Source of the DNA: DATKDF01 sp963752045
GTDB lineage: Bacteria; Acidobacteriota; Vicinamibacteria; Vicinamibacterales; SCN-69-37
Direction: 5' to 3'
Assembly (NCBI GenBank): GCA_963752045.1
Contig: CAVVWN010000014.1
Location: forward strand, 868,001 to 932,000
Length of the DNA stretch: 64,000 bases
Below are positions 37,168 to 46,478 of this stretch, piece by piece. How positions within the stretch are numbered: the stretch's first letter is position 1; each line of letters opens with the position of its first letter. A program made the position numbers and the translations under genes. The notes under the pieces were generated by a model. The model was not told the origin of the DNA. It saw only the letters and a list, made by a program, of their open reading frames with translations, and did no database searches.

Positions 37168-38670
37168 TGCGAGCACCTCCAGGTGCTGGAGAAGCGTGGT
37201 GACAGCCTCGGGACTGGACAGCAGCGTCGGGACGATGACCATCGTGCGCGCGTCGTCGGGAACGCCGCCGGAGAGATCGAGCCGCGGGAGCCGGCGAGGG
37301 CCGACCGCCCAGGCCATGAACCGCTGCACGGCGGCGACCGCGATGTCGAGGGCGGGCATCGCCAGGAGCGCGAGTGCCAGCACGAGCATCGAGACGGAAC
37401 GGTCCAGTCCCGGCAGCCCGATGGCGGCCGCCACGAGGAGAAGCGTCGTCACGCTGGCGATCGACCCCAGGTAGAGCCACGTCGGCTGTGCCAGCACGGC
37501 CCGTACCACGCGGGCGCGAAGCGGCGGCCGACAGGCCACCTCGGCCTCGAAATCCAGGCGGCCGGGACCCACGAGGTGGTAACCGACGTGCGCCGCCCGA
37601 TCGGTCGCGGCGCCGCGTTCGGCTGCCTGGCGCGCGCTCTCGACGGCCTTGAGCGCCAGTTGCACCTGGGCCTCTCCGCTCGGGGCGGCGATCTGCTCGA
37701 CTGCGTGGCGCTGACTGTCGCGGCTCAGGAAGTCCATGCGGCCGTAGACCCCGGCCGGATCTCGCCGTAAGGCGTGCTCGACGAGGCTCACGCCTTCGAC
37801 GAACTCACGCCAGTCGATCTCCGAGCAGAGCCGGAGACTGGTGATGGCGTTGGCCACCGACACCTGGGTCACACCCTGGCGCTGGTGCTCGCGGCGGACG
37901 GCTTCCTCGGCCGTCATCTGACAGGCGTCGAGGTGCGTCTGGACCGCTTGCCGCAGGAGCGGCATCTTCGGTCCGTACTCGCGCGTCCGCAGCAGCAGCT
38001 GCACCACGGAGGCCACGTGGATGCCGCCCGGCCAGGCCATCGGGCGGCCCGACTCCGCGCGCAGCAGATAGTCGTCGGCGATCGCCCGCGCCTGCCGCGA
38101 GAGGAGGATCTCGTCAGCCAGCCGCCTGAGGTTCTCGACGAGCGCGAGCGTCAGCATGCTGGGCCAGGCCCAGAGTTCCCCGATCGTCAGCGGCGCCACG
38201 CGCTGGTAGCTGTTCAGGAACACCTCGAGCTCGCGCCGCTCGAAGCGACTGTCGCCGTGGCGGACGAGCTCGATGGCCATGGCGTAGACCCTGGCGCGCC
38301 CGAGGTGCTCTCGGGAGGCCAGGGGCGGCAGCTGCCGGTAGTAGCTCTTCGGCAGGTTGCGGCGGGCGTCGGCGATCTGAGACGCGACGAGGTGGAAGTT
38401 GTCGAGCAACCACTCGGCGGCCGCGGTGATGAACCGACCGGCCCGCACGTCGCCGGCGAGCGTCCGATAGGCGTATCCGAGCACCCGCGCGTTGTCGTCG
38501 AAACGCGGAAAGAGACTCCGCGCGCGCGCGTGCGAATCGATCGTGAAGCGCGCCGCGAGCGCGAGGGCGCGACCCTCGAGACGCTCGGCGCCGAGTTGTT
38601 CGTCGCGGAAGGGCCCCGCGGTGGAATCCGCCGCCCGGCGGCGCCGACGCTCTCCGAAGCTCGCGCGCAC
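37168..38670 (-). CDS. ndvB segment: N-terminal region and first membrane segments
   Basis: About 500 residues from a GTG at 38670: FRDEQLGAERLEGRALALAA, EWLLDNFHLVASQIADARRN, LPKSYYRQLPPLA, VSVANAITSLRLCSEIDWRE and DFLSRDSQRHAVEQIA are diagnostic of the NdvB N-terminus. Two membrane segments follow (WLYLGSIASVTTLLLVAAAI region), then the start of GT84 with TMVIVPTLLSSPEAVTTLLQ HLEVLA. The frame breaks there. Confidence 0.85.
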
Positions 38671-38673
38671 GGC

Positions 38674-39729
38674 CTACCGCCTGCCCGCGATCGGAGCCGA
38701 TCGCGTCGCGGTGTCCGTGTCGAGGACGGTGGCTTCGCCCTGGAGGTACCGCGAGATGCGCTGTTCCATCTGCCTCGGAAACGCCGGCGCGGGCCCCACG
38801 AGCCCGTCGCCGTACACCCTCAGAAGCACTTCTCGAAACACCGGCAGCGCCGCCCGGCCCCCCGTCTCTCCCGAGCCGAGTGAGTGGTTGTCGTCGAAGC
38901 CGATCCGCACGGCGACCGTGATACCGCCTGCACCGTAGGTCGAGCCCACGAAGAGCGCGTCCCTGTAGTCGTTTGTCGTGCCGGTCTTGCCCATGACGGC
39001 TACGGGAAACGCGCGGGAGTTGAGCGCGTAGGCCGTGCCCGTCGGGAGGCGGACGACGCCCCGCAGGCCCTCCTGAATGAGTGCGAGGACGGCGGGGTTG
39101 AGGGCCACTGGCACTACGGGCCCGGCGCCTCCGGGGATGACGTCGTCCGGTCCGCGGACAACCTGCCGGATCACGAAGGGCGGCGCGAGCACGAGGGGCG
39201 TCTCGACGCCGAGGATCCGGGCCATTCGCAGGACGCGGCCGATCCCCACCTGGCCCGCGAGCCAGACCGCGACGGTGTTTCTCGATTCGGCGAGCGCCTC
39301 CCGGATGGGAATCAGGCCCCTGAAGCGGCCGTCGCAGTTCGAGATCCACTTCGGGGCTCGGGCGCGGCCGCCCGGCACGCTGATCTCCCGGTACTCCCGT
39401 GCGAACTCGATGAGCGGCCGGTCACCGGCGTCGTAGATGCGGCCGATGGCGGGAAACTCGAACCGCGTGACGGGCCCGAGGTCTGGCAGGTTCCGGCGGT
39501 CGACATAAATGTGATGCAGCGCGTCGAAGGCGACGAGCGCGGCGCCCGCCGCCGCGAAGCCGCCCACCGCCGCGCACGCAACGAGCACGGCGGCCGCACG
39601 CGGCGACAGCGTCCATCGGGCACCCACCAGAGCGCGTCGCACGGCGCCCAGCACCGTGCCAGGCCATCCGGACACGTTCGGGCGCCGGATCCGCACCTTG
39701 CGCCAGTAGCCTTCGAGGGGGGTGTTCAC
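38674..39729 (-). CDS. Class A penicillin-binding protein with large internal deletion
   Basis: 351 residues, against about 700-850 for the family. The N-terminus is normal: a membrane segment (AAVLVACAAVGGFAAAGAAL) and LGPVTRFEFPAIGRIYDAGD plus EFAREYREIS, the run-up to the GT51 transglycosylase. It then jumps to PKWISNCDGRFRGLIPIREA, LAESRNTVAVWLAGQVGIGR (SxN box SRN) and VAVMGKTGTTNDYRDALFVG (KTG box). The entire GT51 domain and the SxxK serine box are gone, yet the frame is preserved. It cannot be an active synthase. Start is a GTG at 39729. It ends just upstream of the ndvB start. Confidence 0.75.
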   Translation of the reverse strand: MNTPLEGYWRKVRIRRPNVSGWPGTVLGAVRRALVGARWTLSPRAAAVLVACAAVGGFAAAGAALVAFDALHHIYVDRRNLPDLGPVTRFEFPAIGRIYDAGDRPLIEFAREYREISVPGGRARAPKWISNCDGRFRGLIPIREALAESRNTVAVWLAGQVGIGRVLRMARILGVETPLVLAPPFVIRQVVRGPDDVIPGGAGPVVPVALNPAVLALIQEGLRGVVRLPTGTAYALNSRAFPVAVMGKTGTTNDYRDALFVGSTYGAGGITVAVRIGFDDNHSLGSGETGGRAALPVFREVLLRVYGDGLVGPAPAFPRQMEQRISRYLQGEATVLDTDTATRSAPIAGRR

Positions 39730-39788
39730 AACGGCACAGACATCCCGGCGTCTCCTCCTGCATGCTGCATGACTCCTGGAGGTGGAGC

Positions 39789-40211
39789 ATGAACCGAGCC
39801 GCTACGCGCATCGCCGACCTCACGCAGATGCTGACCGACCGCCGGCGCGAGTTGCGGGACGACGTCCGGAGCCGCATCCGCGACGGCCGCGCGGGCCGAA
39901 CGACGGACGGGCATGACGACCTCGAAGATGCCGAGGCCGACACACAGGGCGACATAGAGTTGGCCCTGCTCCAGATGCGGACCGCCACGCTCGCCCGCAT
40001 CGATGAGGCGCTCGGCCGGCTCGAGAAGGGCACCTACGGGGCCTGCGCCAAATGTCGAAGCGAGATCCCGGAACGCCGTCTGCGCGCGCTGCCGTTCGCC
40101 GTGCGCTGCCAGGGCTGCGAAGAGCGGCGTGAGGCCGAGCACGGACGCACCCGGCACCTTGCCGGAAGCCACGGCGGCCTTCCCCTGTTTCCGAACGGCT
40201 TCGGTTCCTGA
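39789..40211 (+). CDS. TraR/DksA-type zinc-finger protein
   Basis: 140 residues. A coiled-coil-like N-terminal half (RIADLTQMLTDRRRELRDDV) is followed by ARIDEALGRLEKGTYGACAK and a four-cysteine finger: Cys86, Cys89, Cys107, Cys110 (C-x2-C-x17-C-x2-C). The DksA-type acidic tip is not obvious, so it may bind RNA polymerase differently from DksA. The start MNRAATRIAD is supported by GGAGGTGG upstream. It is divergent from the defective PBP gene across 59 bases. Confidence 0.85.
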   Translation: MNRAATRIADLTQMLTDRRRELRDDVRSRIRDGRAGRTTDGHDDLEDAEADTQGDIELALLQMRTATLARIDEALGRLEKGTYGACAKCRSEIPERRLRALPFAVRCQGCEERREAEHGRTRHLAGSHGGLPLFPNGFGS

Positions 40212-40230
40212 GGACGGCACCAGCCTGGGA

Positions 40231-40455
40231 TCAGGCGCGCTTGCGCGCGCCCACGACGAGCAGCGCCACGCCGCCGGCCACGGCCACCACACCCAGCACC
40301 GGCGAGAGCGGCAGCGTCCGCTGCCGGTCCGCCGTCGCGTGTATGGGCCCGATGTCGATGACCGTCTCCCGACTCGTGTACGTGATGCCTTGATAGACGA
40401 GCGCCACCAGACCGAGCACGATCAGGACGATTCCAACCATCGCGATGGGCTTCAC
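40231..40455 (-). CDS. Small two-helix membrane protein (DUF3185-like)
   Basis: 74 residues with two membrane segments (IAMVGIVLIVLGLVALVYQG and VLGVVAVAGGVALLVVGA). In between is TYTSRETVIDIGPIHATADR, a pattern common in small membrane proteins annotated as DUF3185-like. It is convergent with the DksA-type gene, with 19 bases between the stops. Function unknown. Confidence 0.65.
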   Translation of the reverse strand: MKPIAMVGIVLIVLGLVALVYQGITYTSRETVIDIGPIHATADRQRTLPLSPVLGVVAVAGGVALLVVGARKRA

Positions 40456-40553
40456 TCACCCAGCATGACATGCGGCCGGCACCGGCCGGTGTGCAGAAAG
40501 GAACAGACACCGCTCAGGCCCGGAACCTATGCTCGAAGAGGAGGAAACCGAAC

Positions 40554-40766
40554 ATGCTCTACACAGTCGTCCTCGTCCTCATCGTCCTCTGGGCATTGGG
40601 GTTAGCCACGTCCTATACGCTCGGCGGGCTCATCCACGTACTCCTGCCGCCAATGACACTTCTGGCATTTCGGGGATCGCGATGGCTACACGACGGGCCT
40701 AGGAAGCGGAACTTTGCCGATTTGCCCGTCGGCCAGTCATCCGGTCGATATGAATGCGGTAGATGA
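40554..40766 (+). CDS. lmo0937-family small membrane protein, altered C-terminus
   Basis: 70 residues. The first 32, MLYTVVLVLIVLWALGLATS followed by YTLGGLIHVLLP, match the lmo0937 family, which is normally about 48-50 residues with a second short hydrophobic stretch. After residue 33 the sequence departs (MTLLAFRGSRWLHDGPRK) and runs on into the 3' end of the convergent pyridoxamine-oxidase-like gene, overlapping it by 68 bases. The real C-terminus may have been replaced. GAGGAGG precedes the ATG. Confidence 0.6.
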   Translation: MLYTVVLVLIVLWALGLATSYTLGGLIHVLLPPMTLLAFRGSRWLHDGPRKRNFADLPVGQSSGRYECGR

Positions 40767-41160
40767 CCGACGTCGCGGCCTGCTCTGCGGCGTTCAGTCG
40801 TCCGATTCCGGGGAGCCACCATTCAGCATGGCGCTGCAGCAGGTCATACGCGCGCCGGCGGGCGTCCGTATCCAGGGGCGCGTTGGGAAGCTCCTCGTAG
40901 TGCCCGAAGGCGATGACCGTCGTCCAGCGGAACTGATCCACGATCTCGTCCACCTCGAGACAGACCCTGGGGTTGCTGCGCATCCAATCGACCTTCTGGC
41001 CGACGGTCGTGAAACCATATGAGCAGTCGTCCTCGGGGTCGAGGTAGAAGGAGATGGGAACGACGTACGGCTGATTGTCGCGCGCGCAGCCCAGCCGGCC
41101 GTAACGCGAACGGGTCAGCACAGCCCGGCACTCAGCCGGCGTCAACTCGTGGATGACCAT
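40699..41160 (-). CDS. Pyridoxamine 5'-phosphate oxidase-like FMN-binding protein
   Basis: 153 residues. The opening MVIHELTPAECRAVLTRSRY then GRLGCARDNQPYVVPISFYL is typical of the PNPOx-like split-barrel, nitroimidazole-resistance-type family. VGQKVDWMRSNPRVCLEVDE and WTTVIAFGHYEEL complete the flavin site. Such proteins bind FMN or F420; the substrate is unknown. No operon partner on its strand. Confidence 0.85.
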   Translation of the reverse strand: MVIHELTPAECRAVLTRSRYGRLGCARDNQPYVVPISFYLDPEDDCSYGFTTVGQKVDWMRSNPRVCLEVDEIVDQFRWTTVIAFGHYEELPNAPLDTDARRRAYDLLQRHAEWWLPGIGRLNAAEQAATSVIYRIHIDRMTGRRANRQSSAS

Positions 41161-41265
41161 GGGTGCTTGTAGACTAACTGGCGGCGTTCGGCATTATCAA
41201 ACAGACATTGCTGTCAACATCCAAGTCGCGACGAGGCCGCGGCTGGGCCGGTGTCCGTCATCTGT

Positions 41266-41772
41266 CTACCCGCCCTGGATCAGCTGCGTCAGCGCGGGCA
41301 CGCGCCCGAGCAACCGCGCGTAGAGGGCGAGCTGGCCGCGATGGTACTCCTCGTGCGCCACGCCGTGGCTCATCCACGACAGGCGCGTGGCCGGCTCGCC
41401 GTTGAACTGCGTGATCTGCTGCAGCATCAGCATCTCGCCGGCGTCTCTGAGTTTCGCGACGCCGTCTTCGAGCGTGCCGCCGAGCAGGTTCAAGAGCGTC
41501 GCCTTGTCCTGGCCCTGGTCGAGATCGCCGGCGTACTCCTTGAGGAACTCCGGGTACGACTGTCGTGTGAAGTTGCCGCCCGGGTGGCTGAGCTCGCCGG
41601 CCATCACCCGGCCGGCTTCGACGATGTGCCTGGCCAGTTCGGCGACCGAGCGTGTTTCGGGTGTGGGCCGGAACGCGAACGATTCGGCAGGGATGTTCTC
41701 GAGCTCGGCAATCACGCCCTCGCGTGCGTATCGCCAGCCGTCGAGTGCTTCGTCGAGGAGGGTAGAGGCCAT
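41266..41772 (-). CDS. DinB family protein
   Basis: 168 residues, complete: LLDEALDGWRYAREGVIAEL, SVAELARHIVEAGRVMAGEL, then HGVAHEEYHRGQLALYARLL. DinB proteins are four-helix bundles that bind a divalent metal through three histidines; many are thiol transferases or of unknown function. Here H in LARHIVEA, and the two in HEEYH, are good candidates. A truncated near-copy is at 29817-30222 in the same orientation. It is divergent from the ABC ATPase gene; the 166-base gap between them holds no other gene. Confidence 0.88.
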   Translation of the reverse strand: MASTLLDEALDGWRYAREGVIAELENIPAESFAFRPTPETRSVAELARHIVEAGRVMAGELSHPGGNFTRQSYPEFLKEYAGDLDQGQDKATLLNLLGGTLEDGVAKLRDAGEMLMLQQITQFNGEPATRLSWMSHGVAHEEYHRGQLALYARLLGRVPALTQLIQGG

Positions 41773-41938
41773 GAGCGTAATGATACCCGCCCGCGGTTGT
41801 CATGAACCGGTCATGCGCGTGTCACGTTCTCATCCGGAACGGGCGCGATGGCTCGAACGGGCCGCGATCGCGTGATTTGCACTTGCGGTCTTCTGTGGGC
41901 CGGCCCCATACTCCTGCCACTCATTTCACGAAAGGCCG

Positions 41939-42850
41939 GTGCCCATGCCGTTGTCGGCGACCGCAGTCGCGCTATCGCTCTCCATTTCAGGCCTCTCGAA
42001 GACCTATCCCAACGGTGTTCGCGCCCTCGACAAGGTGTCGCTCGACATCGGCACGGGCATGTTCGGGCTGCTCGGTCCGAACGGCGCGGGCAAGTCGACG
42101 CTCATGCGGACGATTGCCACGCTGCAGGAGGCCGACGAGGGCACGATTCAGTTCGGCGACCTCGATGTGTTGAAGGAGAAGGACCGCGTGCGCGAGATCC
42201 TCGGGTACCTGCCGCAGGAGTTCGGCCTGTATCCGAGGCTCACCGCGCTCGAGATGCTCGATCACCTGGCTGTGATGAAGGGCATCGCGGCACGCGGCGA
42301 GCGCCGGGATCTCGTCGACGCCATGCTGCGCCAGACGAACCTCTGGGACGTGCGCAAGCAGCGGCTGGGCACGTTCTCGGGTGGGATGAAGCAGCGGTTC
42401 GGCATCGCGCAGGCGCTTCTGGGCGATCCGAAGCTCCTGATCGTCGACGAGCCCACGGCCGGCCTCGACCCGACGGAGCGCAACCGCTTTCTCAACCTTC
42501 TCGGTTCGATCGGCCAGGAGAGTCGTCGTCATTCTCTCGACGCACATCGTCGAGGACGTTCGCGAGCTCTGCACGAAGATGGCGATCATCGACCGCGGGC
42601 GGGTCCTGGCCGAGGGCAGCCCGCAGGAGGCGATTGATCGGCTGGCGGGACGCGTGTGGCGACGCAGCGTCGAGACCGATGAGGTTGAGGCGTATCACGA
42701 GCGCTACCAGGTCATCTCGACCCATCTGGTGGCGGGACGGACGGAGCTACGCGTCCACGCGAAGCGGACGCCGGGTGACGGCTTCAGCGCCGACCGAGCC
42801 GGATCTGCGCGACGTGCTACTTCCTGACCCTTCAGCGGCAGGCGGAGTGA
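41939..42850 (+). pseudogene. ABC transporter ATP-binding protein, about three frameshifts
   Basis: Starts SISGLSKTYPNGVRALDKVS, has Walker A LLGPNGAGKSTLMRT, Q-loop LPQEFGLYP, signature LGTFSGGMKQRFGIAQALLG and Walker B LLIVDEPTAGLDPTERNR. The first frame shift is near 42525, followed by VILSTHIVEDVRELCTKMAI (the H-loop) in another frame. Further changes occur near 42790 and 42822; the last readable tail YFLTLQRQAE ends at a TGA at 42848-42850. It is the nucleotide-binding partner of the following ABC-2/M1 fusion gene, which starts 4 bases later. Confidence 0.82.
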
Positions 42851-43079
42851 GCAGATGGACGCCGAACTTGTCCGTTCGAGCTTCGGTATCACCTGGACGC
42901 GTGTCGACGTACGTCTATCCGGCCTCTGTTCCGGGCTGCGTTCGTCTCCTGGCGCTCCGGCAGGCGGCGGCGTCAACTCGTCGACCTCCCTCGGCGCTCG
43001 CCAGGCAGCCAGCGGCCTGTCGGCATTCGGGGTCTCATCGTGGCGCGGTCTGCGGCATGGCCGTCTGCCGCGACTTCGA

Positions 43080-44580
43080 GCTCGACGTCTATCACTCTGA
43101 TCTTCACGACGCGCGATTCGACGCCGTGACTACCTGGCAGGGCGCTGGCTGGGATCGCTCATCGTGTGCGCGCTGGTGTTCGTCAGCCTCCCGATCGGGA
43201 TGTTCCTCGGGACCTGGATGCCGTGGGTCGACCGCACCTACCGCATGCCGTTTGCCGTGTGGCCGTTCGTCCAGCCCTACTTCATGATCGTGCTGCACGA
43301 CGGTCTTCTTCACGGGCACGATCTTCTTCGCGGTTGGCGCGCTCACGCGACGCGTTGACCGTCGTCTACCTCCAGGGCGCGCTCTTCCTCGGCAGTCTAC
43401 CTGCTGACGGACGTGCTGCTCCCGAAGCAACCTCGACGACTACTGGCCGGCGCTGTTCGATCCGTTCGGCCTGACGACCGTGGCCCACGCGACGAAGTAC
43501 TGGACGATCGTCGAGATCGAAACTCGCAGCTCGTGCCACTGGCCGGCGTCCTGCTCGCCAACCGGCTGCTCTGGTGCGGCGTGGACGTGCTCGCGGCGGT
43601 TGCGGTGTTATCGTTCTTTCCGTTTTCGACCGAGGCGCTTACAACCCGACGTCGCCCGCAGGTGGAAGCGCTCGTCGACACAGGGCACGGCGCCCCTCGC
43701 ACGCCGGCCGTCCGCCGTCGTCCTCCGCAGTTTGGCTGGACGACGGCGATGCGACAGCTGGCGAGCCTCACATGGATGCGGCTGCGCACCATCGTGACCG
43801 ACTTCGTGTTCCTGTCGCTCCTGGTGAGTTGCGGTCGTCATGCAGCTCGGCGAAGCGTGGGGTCCGCCACTTGTCGCTGGCACACCGGTCTATGCCGGTG
43901 ACCTACCTGATGATCGACGGCTTCGGGCGGCCTGATGGCCATCGTGTGACGACGATCTACGCGGGCGAACTCGTCTGGAGGGACCGGCAGAACCGGTTCG
44001 ACCAGGTGCACGATGCGTTGCCCGTTCGGGGTGGCTGAGTGTCGCGGCCGGTTCGCCGCGCTGGCGCTCGTGCAGGCGCGCTCTTCGGTCTACCGACATG
44101 CTCGACCGGGATCGCCGGTCAGGCAATCTCAGGGGTATTACCGATTCGAGCTCGGCCTGTACTTCACGGACATCTTCGTTCTCCAGTTCCCGTTCTCCTG
44201 CGTTCGCGGCACTTGCGCTCTTCGTTCAGACCGTGTCGCCCAGCAAGATTCTCGGCCACGCATCGTCATCGCGATCGTTCCTTGCGCCGACGGCCGTGCT
44301 CGATGCCGCTCGCGGAGCGATTGCAGATCGACGTTTCCGCGAACCTCTACGCGTATGGAGGACGAACGACCTCCGTACATCTATTCGGACATGAACGGCT
44401 ACGGACCGTTTGCGCGCCGCTCGCGTGGTTGACCACTACTGGACCTTGTGGGCGGCGCTGCTCGGTGTCGGGGCCGTGCTGCTGCGCCGGCGCGGCACGG
44501 ATACCGGGTGCGCGCCGCATGCGACAGGCGCGCCGCGCACGTCCGGTCCCCTCTGGCGGCCGCTGCCCTGCTCATGCTTG
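43080..44580 (+). other. Permease half of the ABC-2/M1 fusion (broken)
   Basis: Frames in succession show DYLAGRWLGSLIVCALVFVS and LPIGMFLGTWMPWVDRTYRM, then WPFVQPYFMIVLHDG, TGTIFFAVGALTRR, LDDYWPALFDPFGLTTVAHA (split over frames) and LVPLAGVLLANRLLWCGVDV. Later VDHYWTLWAALLGVGAVLLR ends the membrane part. These belong to ABC-2-type permease segments with large loops. Confidence 0.65.
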
Positions 44581-46436
44581 CTCGCCGTCGGGGCTGGAGG
44601 CTGGATCTACTACAACGACCGGGTGCTGAACGCTGACACAGAGCCAGAGTGGAAGGACGAGGCGCGGCAGGCGCGGTACGAGCGGGAGTACAAGCAGTAC
44701 GAAGGCATGCCACAGCCAAAGGTCATCGACATCGAAATCCGCGTCGAGATCTATCCTCGACGCGGCACCGTCTCGGCGACGGGCACGCTGACGTTCCGGA
44801 ACAAGGCCGGCGAGTCGATCACGACGCTCCACGTTCTGGTCGATGACGAGCTTCGTGAGCGTGTCATTCGACCGGCCGGCGGCGCTTTCGAAGGCCGACG
44901 ACGACCTGGACTACTGCGATCTACACGCTGGCCAGCGCCCCTGGCTCCCGGCGAGACGATGGCGCTCACGTTCACGTCGGAGCGGACCAACCCGGGCTTC
45001 CTGATCGACGCCGCGCCGACGGACATCGTGGCCAACGGCACGTTCTTCAACAACGGCTTCATGCCGAACATCGGCTATAACCGGGCACGTGAACTCAGTG
45101 ACCCGCGTGCGCGCGCGCGTCAGGGCCTGGGCGAGCGCGCGGAGCTTCCGGACCCGGAAGCCCCGGGCACGCGCATGAGGTCGTTCTTCTTCACTGACGC
45201 GGACTGGGTGACGTTACAAAGCGATCGTCGGCACCGATGACGACCAGATCGCCATCACGCCGGGCTACCTGGTCCGCGAGTGGACGGAGAACGGCCGGCG
45301 GTACTTCGAATACGACCTCAGCGACGTGCCCACGCACAAGTTCTTCTCGTACCTGTCCGGCCGCTTTGACGTGAAGCGTGAGCTGTGGAATGGACGTCAG
45401 CATCGAGGTCCATTACCATCCCGCGCACACTTACAACGTGGACCGGATGGTCGCGGCAGCCGGGCCGGTCTGGAGTACTTCTCGACGGAACTTCGGTCCG
45501 TACCAGTTCCGCCAGTTCAGGATCGTCGAGCTCCCGCGGTACTTGGGCGCCGCCGCCCAGTCTTTCGCCAACACCGTCTCGTACTCGGAGGGCGCCGGGT
45601 TTCATCTCCAACCCGACCGGCGACGACGACCTCGACGGCCCCTACTACATCACGCTGCACGAGCTGGCTCACCAGTGGTGGGCCCACCAGCTCGTCGGAG
45701 CGGGCGTGAAGGGGTCGAACATGCTGTCCGAGTCGCTGGCGGAGTACTCGGCCCTGATGGTGACGGAGAAGACCTACGGTCCGGAGGCGCTACGGCTGTA
45801 TCTGAGGCACGATCTCGATTCGTTATCTTCGCGGCCGGGCAAACGAGCAGCGCCGCGAGCCGACGCTCGCGCGCTCGAGCTCGGGCTACGTGATGTACCG
45901 CAAGGGCAGTCTCGCCATGTACGCCCTCAAGGACTACCTGGGCGAGGACGTGGTCAACGGCGTGCTTCGCCGTCTGCTTGGAGCGCTTCGGCCTGACGAA
46001 ATCGCCGCCGTATCCCACGACCGACGATCTCATCGCCGAGCTGCGCGCCGTCACGCCGGATGACCTGCAGTACTTGATCACCGATCTCTTCGAGACGATC
46101 ACGCTCTACGACAACCGCGCGCTCGAGGCGACCTGGCGCCAGACCGAGGACGGCAAGTACGCCGTGACGGTCAAGGTGCAGTCGGGCAAGGTGCGGGCCG
46201 ACGACCAGGGGCACGAGACACCGACGCCGATGAACGACCTGATTGACATCGGCGTCTTCACGGGCCGCGGGAAGCAGGAGCGGGCGCTCTACCTCCAAAA
46301 GCACCGCCTTGCTGGCGGCGAGGCCACGTTCGAGATCGTGGTGGACGAGCAGCCGACGCGCGCGGGCATCGACCCCTACAACAAGCTCATCGACCGGGTG
46401 TCTGGCGACAACGTCGTGGCGGTGGCGGGAGGATAA
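44580..46436 (+). other. M1 aminopeptidase half of the fusion (broken)
   Basis: Contains GGWIYYNDRVLNADTEPEWK, PKVIDIEIRVEIYPRRGTVS, ERTNPGFLIDAAPTDIVANG, GYLVREWTENGRRYFEYDLS, FISNPTGDDDLDGPYYIT and the zinc motif HELAHQWWAH at 45658-45687, with SESLAEYSALMVTEKTYGP supplying the third ligand. An intact C-terminal frame from 45978 to 46436 encodes PPYPTTDDLIAELRAVTPDD through VVAVAGG. The catalytic residues are preserved despite the frame breaks. Confidence 0.75.
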
Positions 46437-46460
46437 CGGGGCCTTGAGCGTTATAACAAA

Positions 46461-46470
46461 TGTAGATACA
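46461..46470. promoter_or_regulatory. Palindrome TGTAGATACA in front of AbrB/Doc pair
   Basis: TGTA-GA-TACA lies 9 bases before the AbrB-type antitoxin ATG, in an AT-rich stretch (TTATAACAAATG) unlike its GC-rich surroundings. It is between a possible -10 and the ribosome binding site CTGGAGG. A likely operator for autoregulation by the antitoxin; inference only. Confidence 0.4.
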
Positions 46471-46478
46471 CTGGAGGC

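Larger units (their letters stand above)
30483..38670 (-). pseudogene. ndvB: Cyclic beta-1,2-glucan synthase (ndvB type), about 13 frameshifts
   Basis: The locus is 8.2 kb, about 2700 codons, the usual size of NdvB/ChvB. Read across frames it has the family order: cytoplasmic N-terminal region, membrane segments, GT84 glucosyltransferase, more membrane segments, a glycoamylase-like domain, then GH94 domains ending in a phosphorylase-like catalytic module. Frame changes fall near 37168, 36895, 36835, 36170, 36080, 34525, 34445, 34375, 33850, 33540, 33110, 32700 and 31960. No large deletion is seen. NdvB makes cyclic beta-1,2-glucan at the inner membrane. As written it cannot yield the full protein; sequence error is the main alternative to true decay. 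It starts (GTG) 4 bases after the defective PBP gene. Confidence 0.85.
42855..46436 (+). pseudogene. ABC-2 permease / M1 aminopeptidase fusion, many frameshifts
   Basis: The 3.58 kb locus equals about 1190 codons, the usual size of ABC-2 permease-M1 aminopeptidase fusions of acidobacteria. Reading across frames gives six or more membrane segments in the first half and an M1 peptidase in the second half ending at a TAA at 46434-46436. I count roughly 20 frame changes, the densest in the window. The pieces are so clear that the ancestral protein is not in doubt, but as written no long protein can be made. It probably formed one operon with the ATPase. Confidence 0.8.

Noticed and set aside
29817..41772. 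DinB copies as ends of a transposon or LTR-like element
   Set aside because: The copies are direct, 96 percent identical and coding, one is truncated, and the 11 kb between them contains no transposase or integrase.
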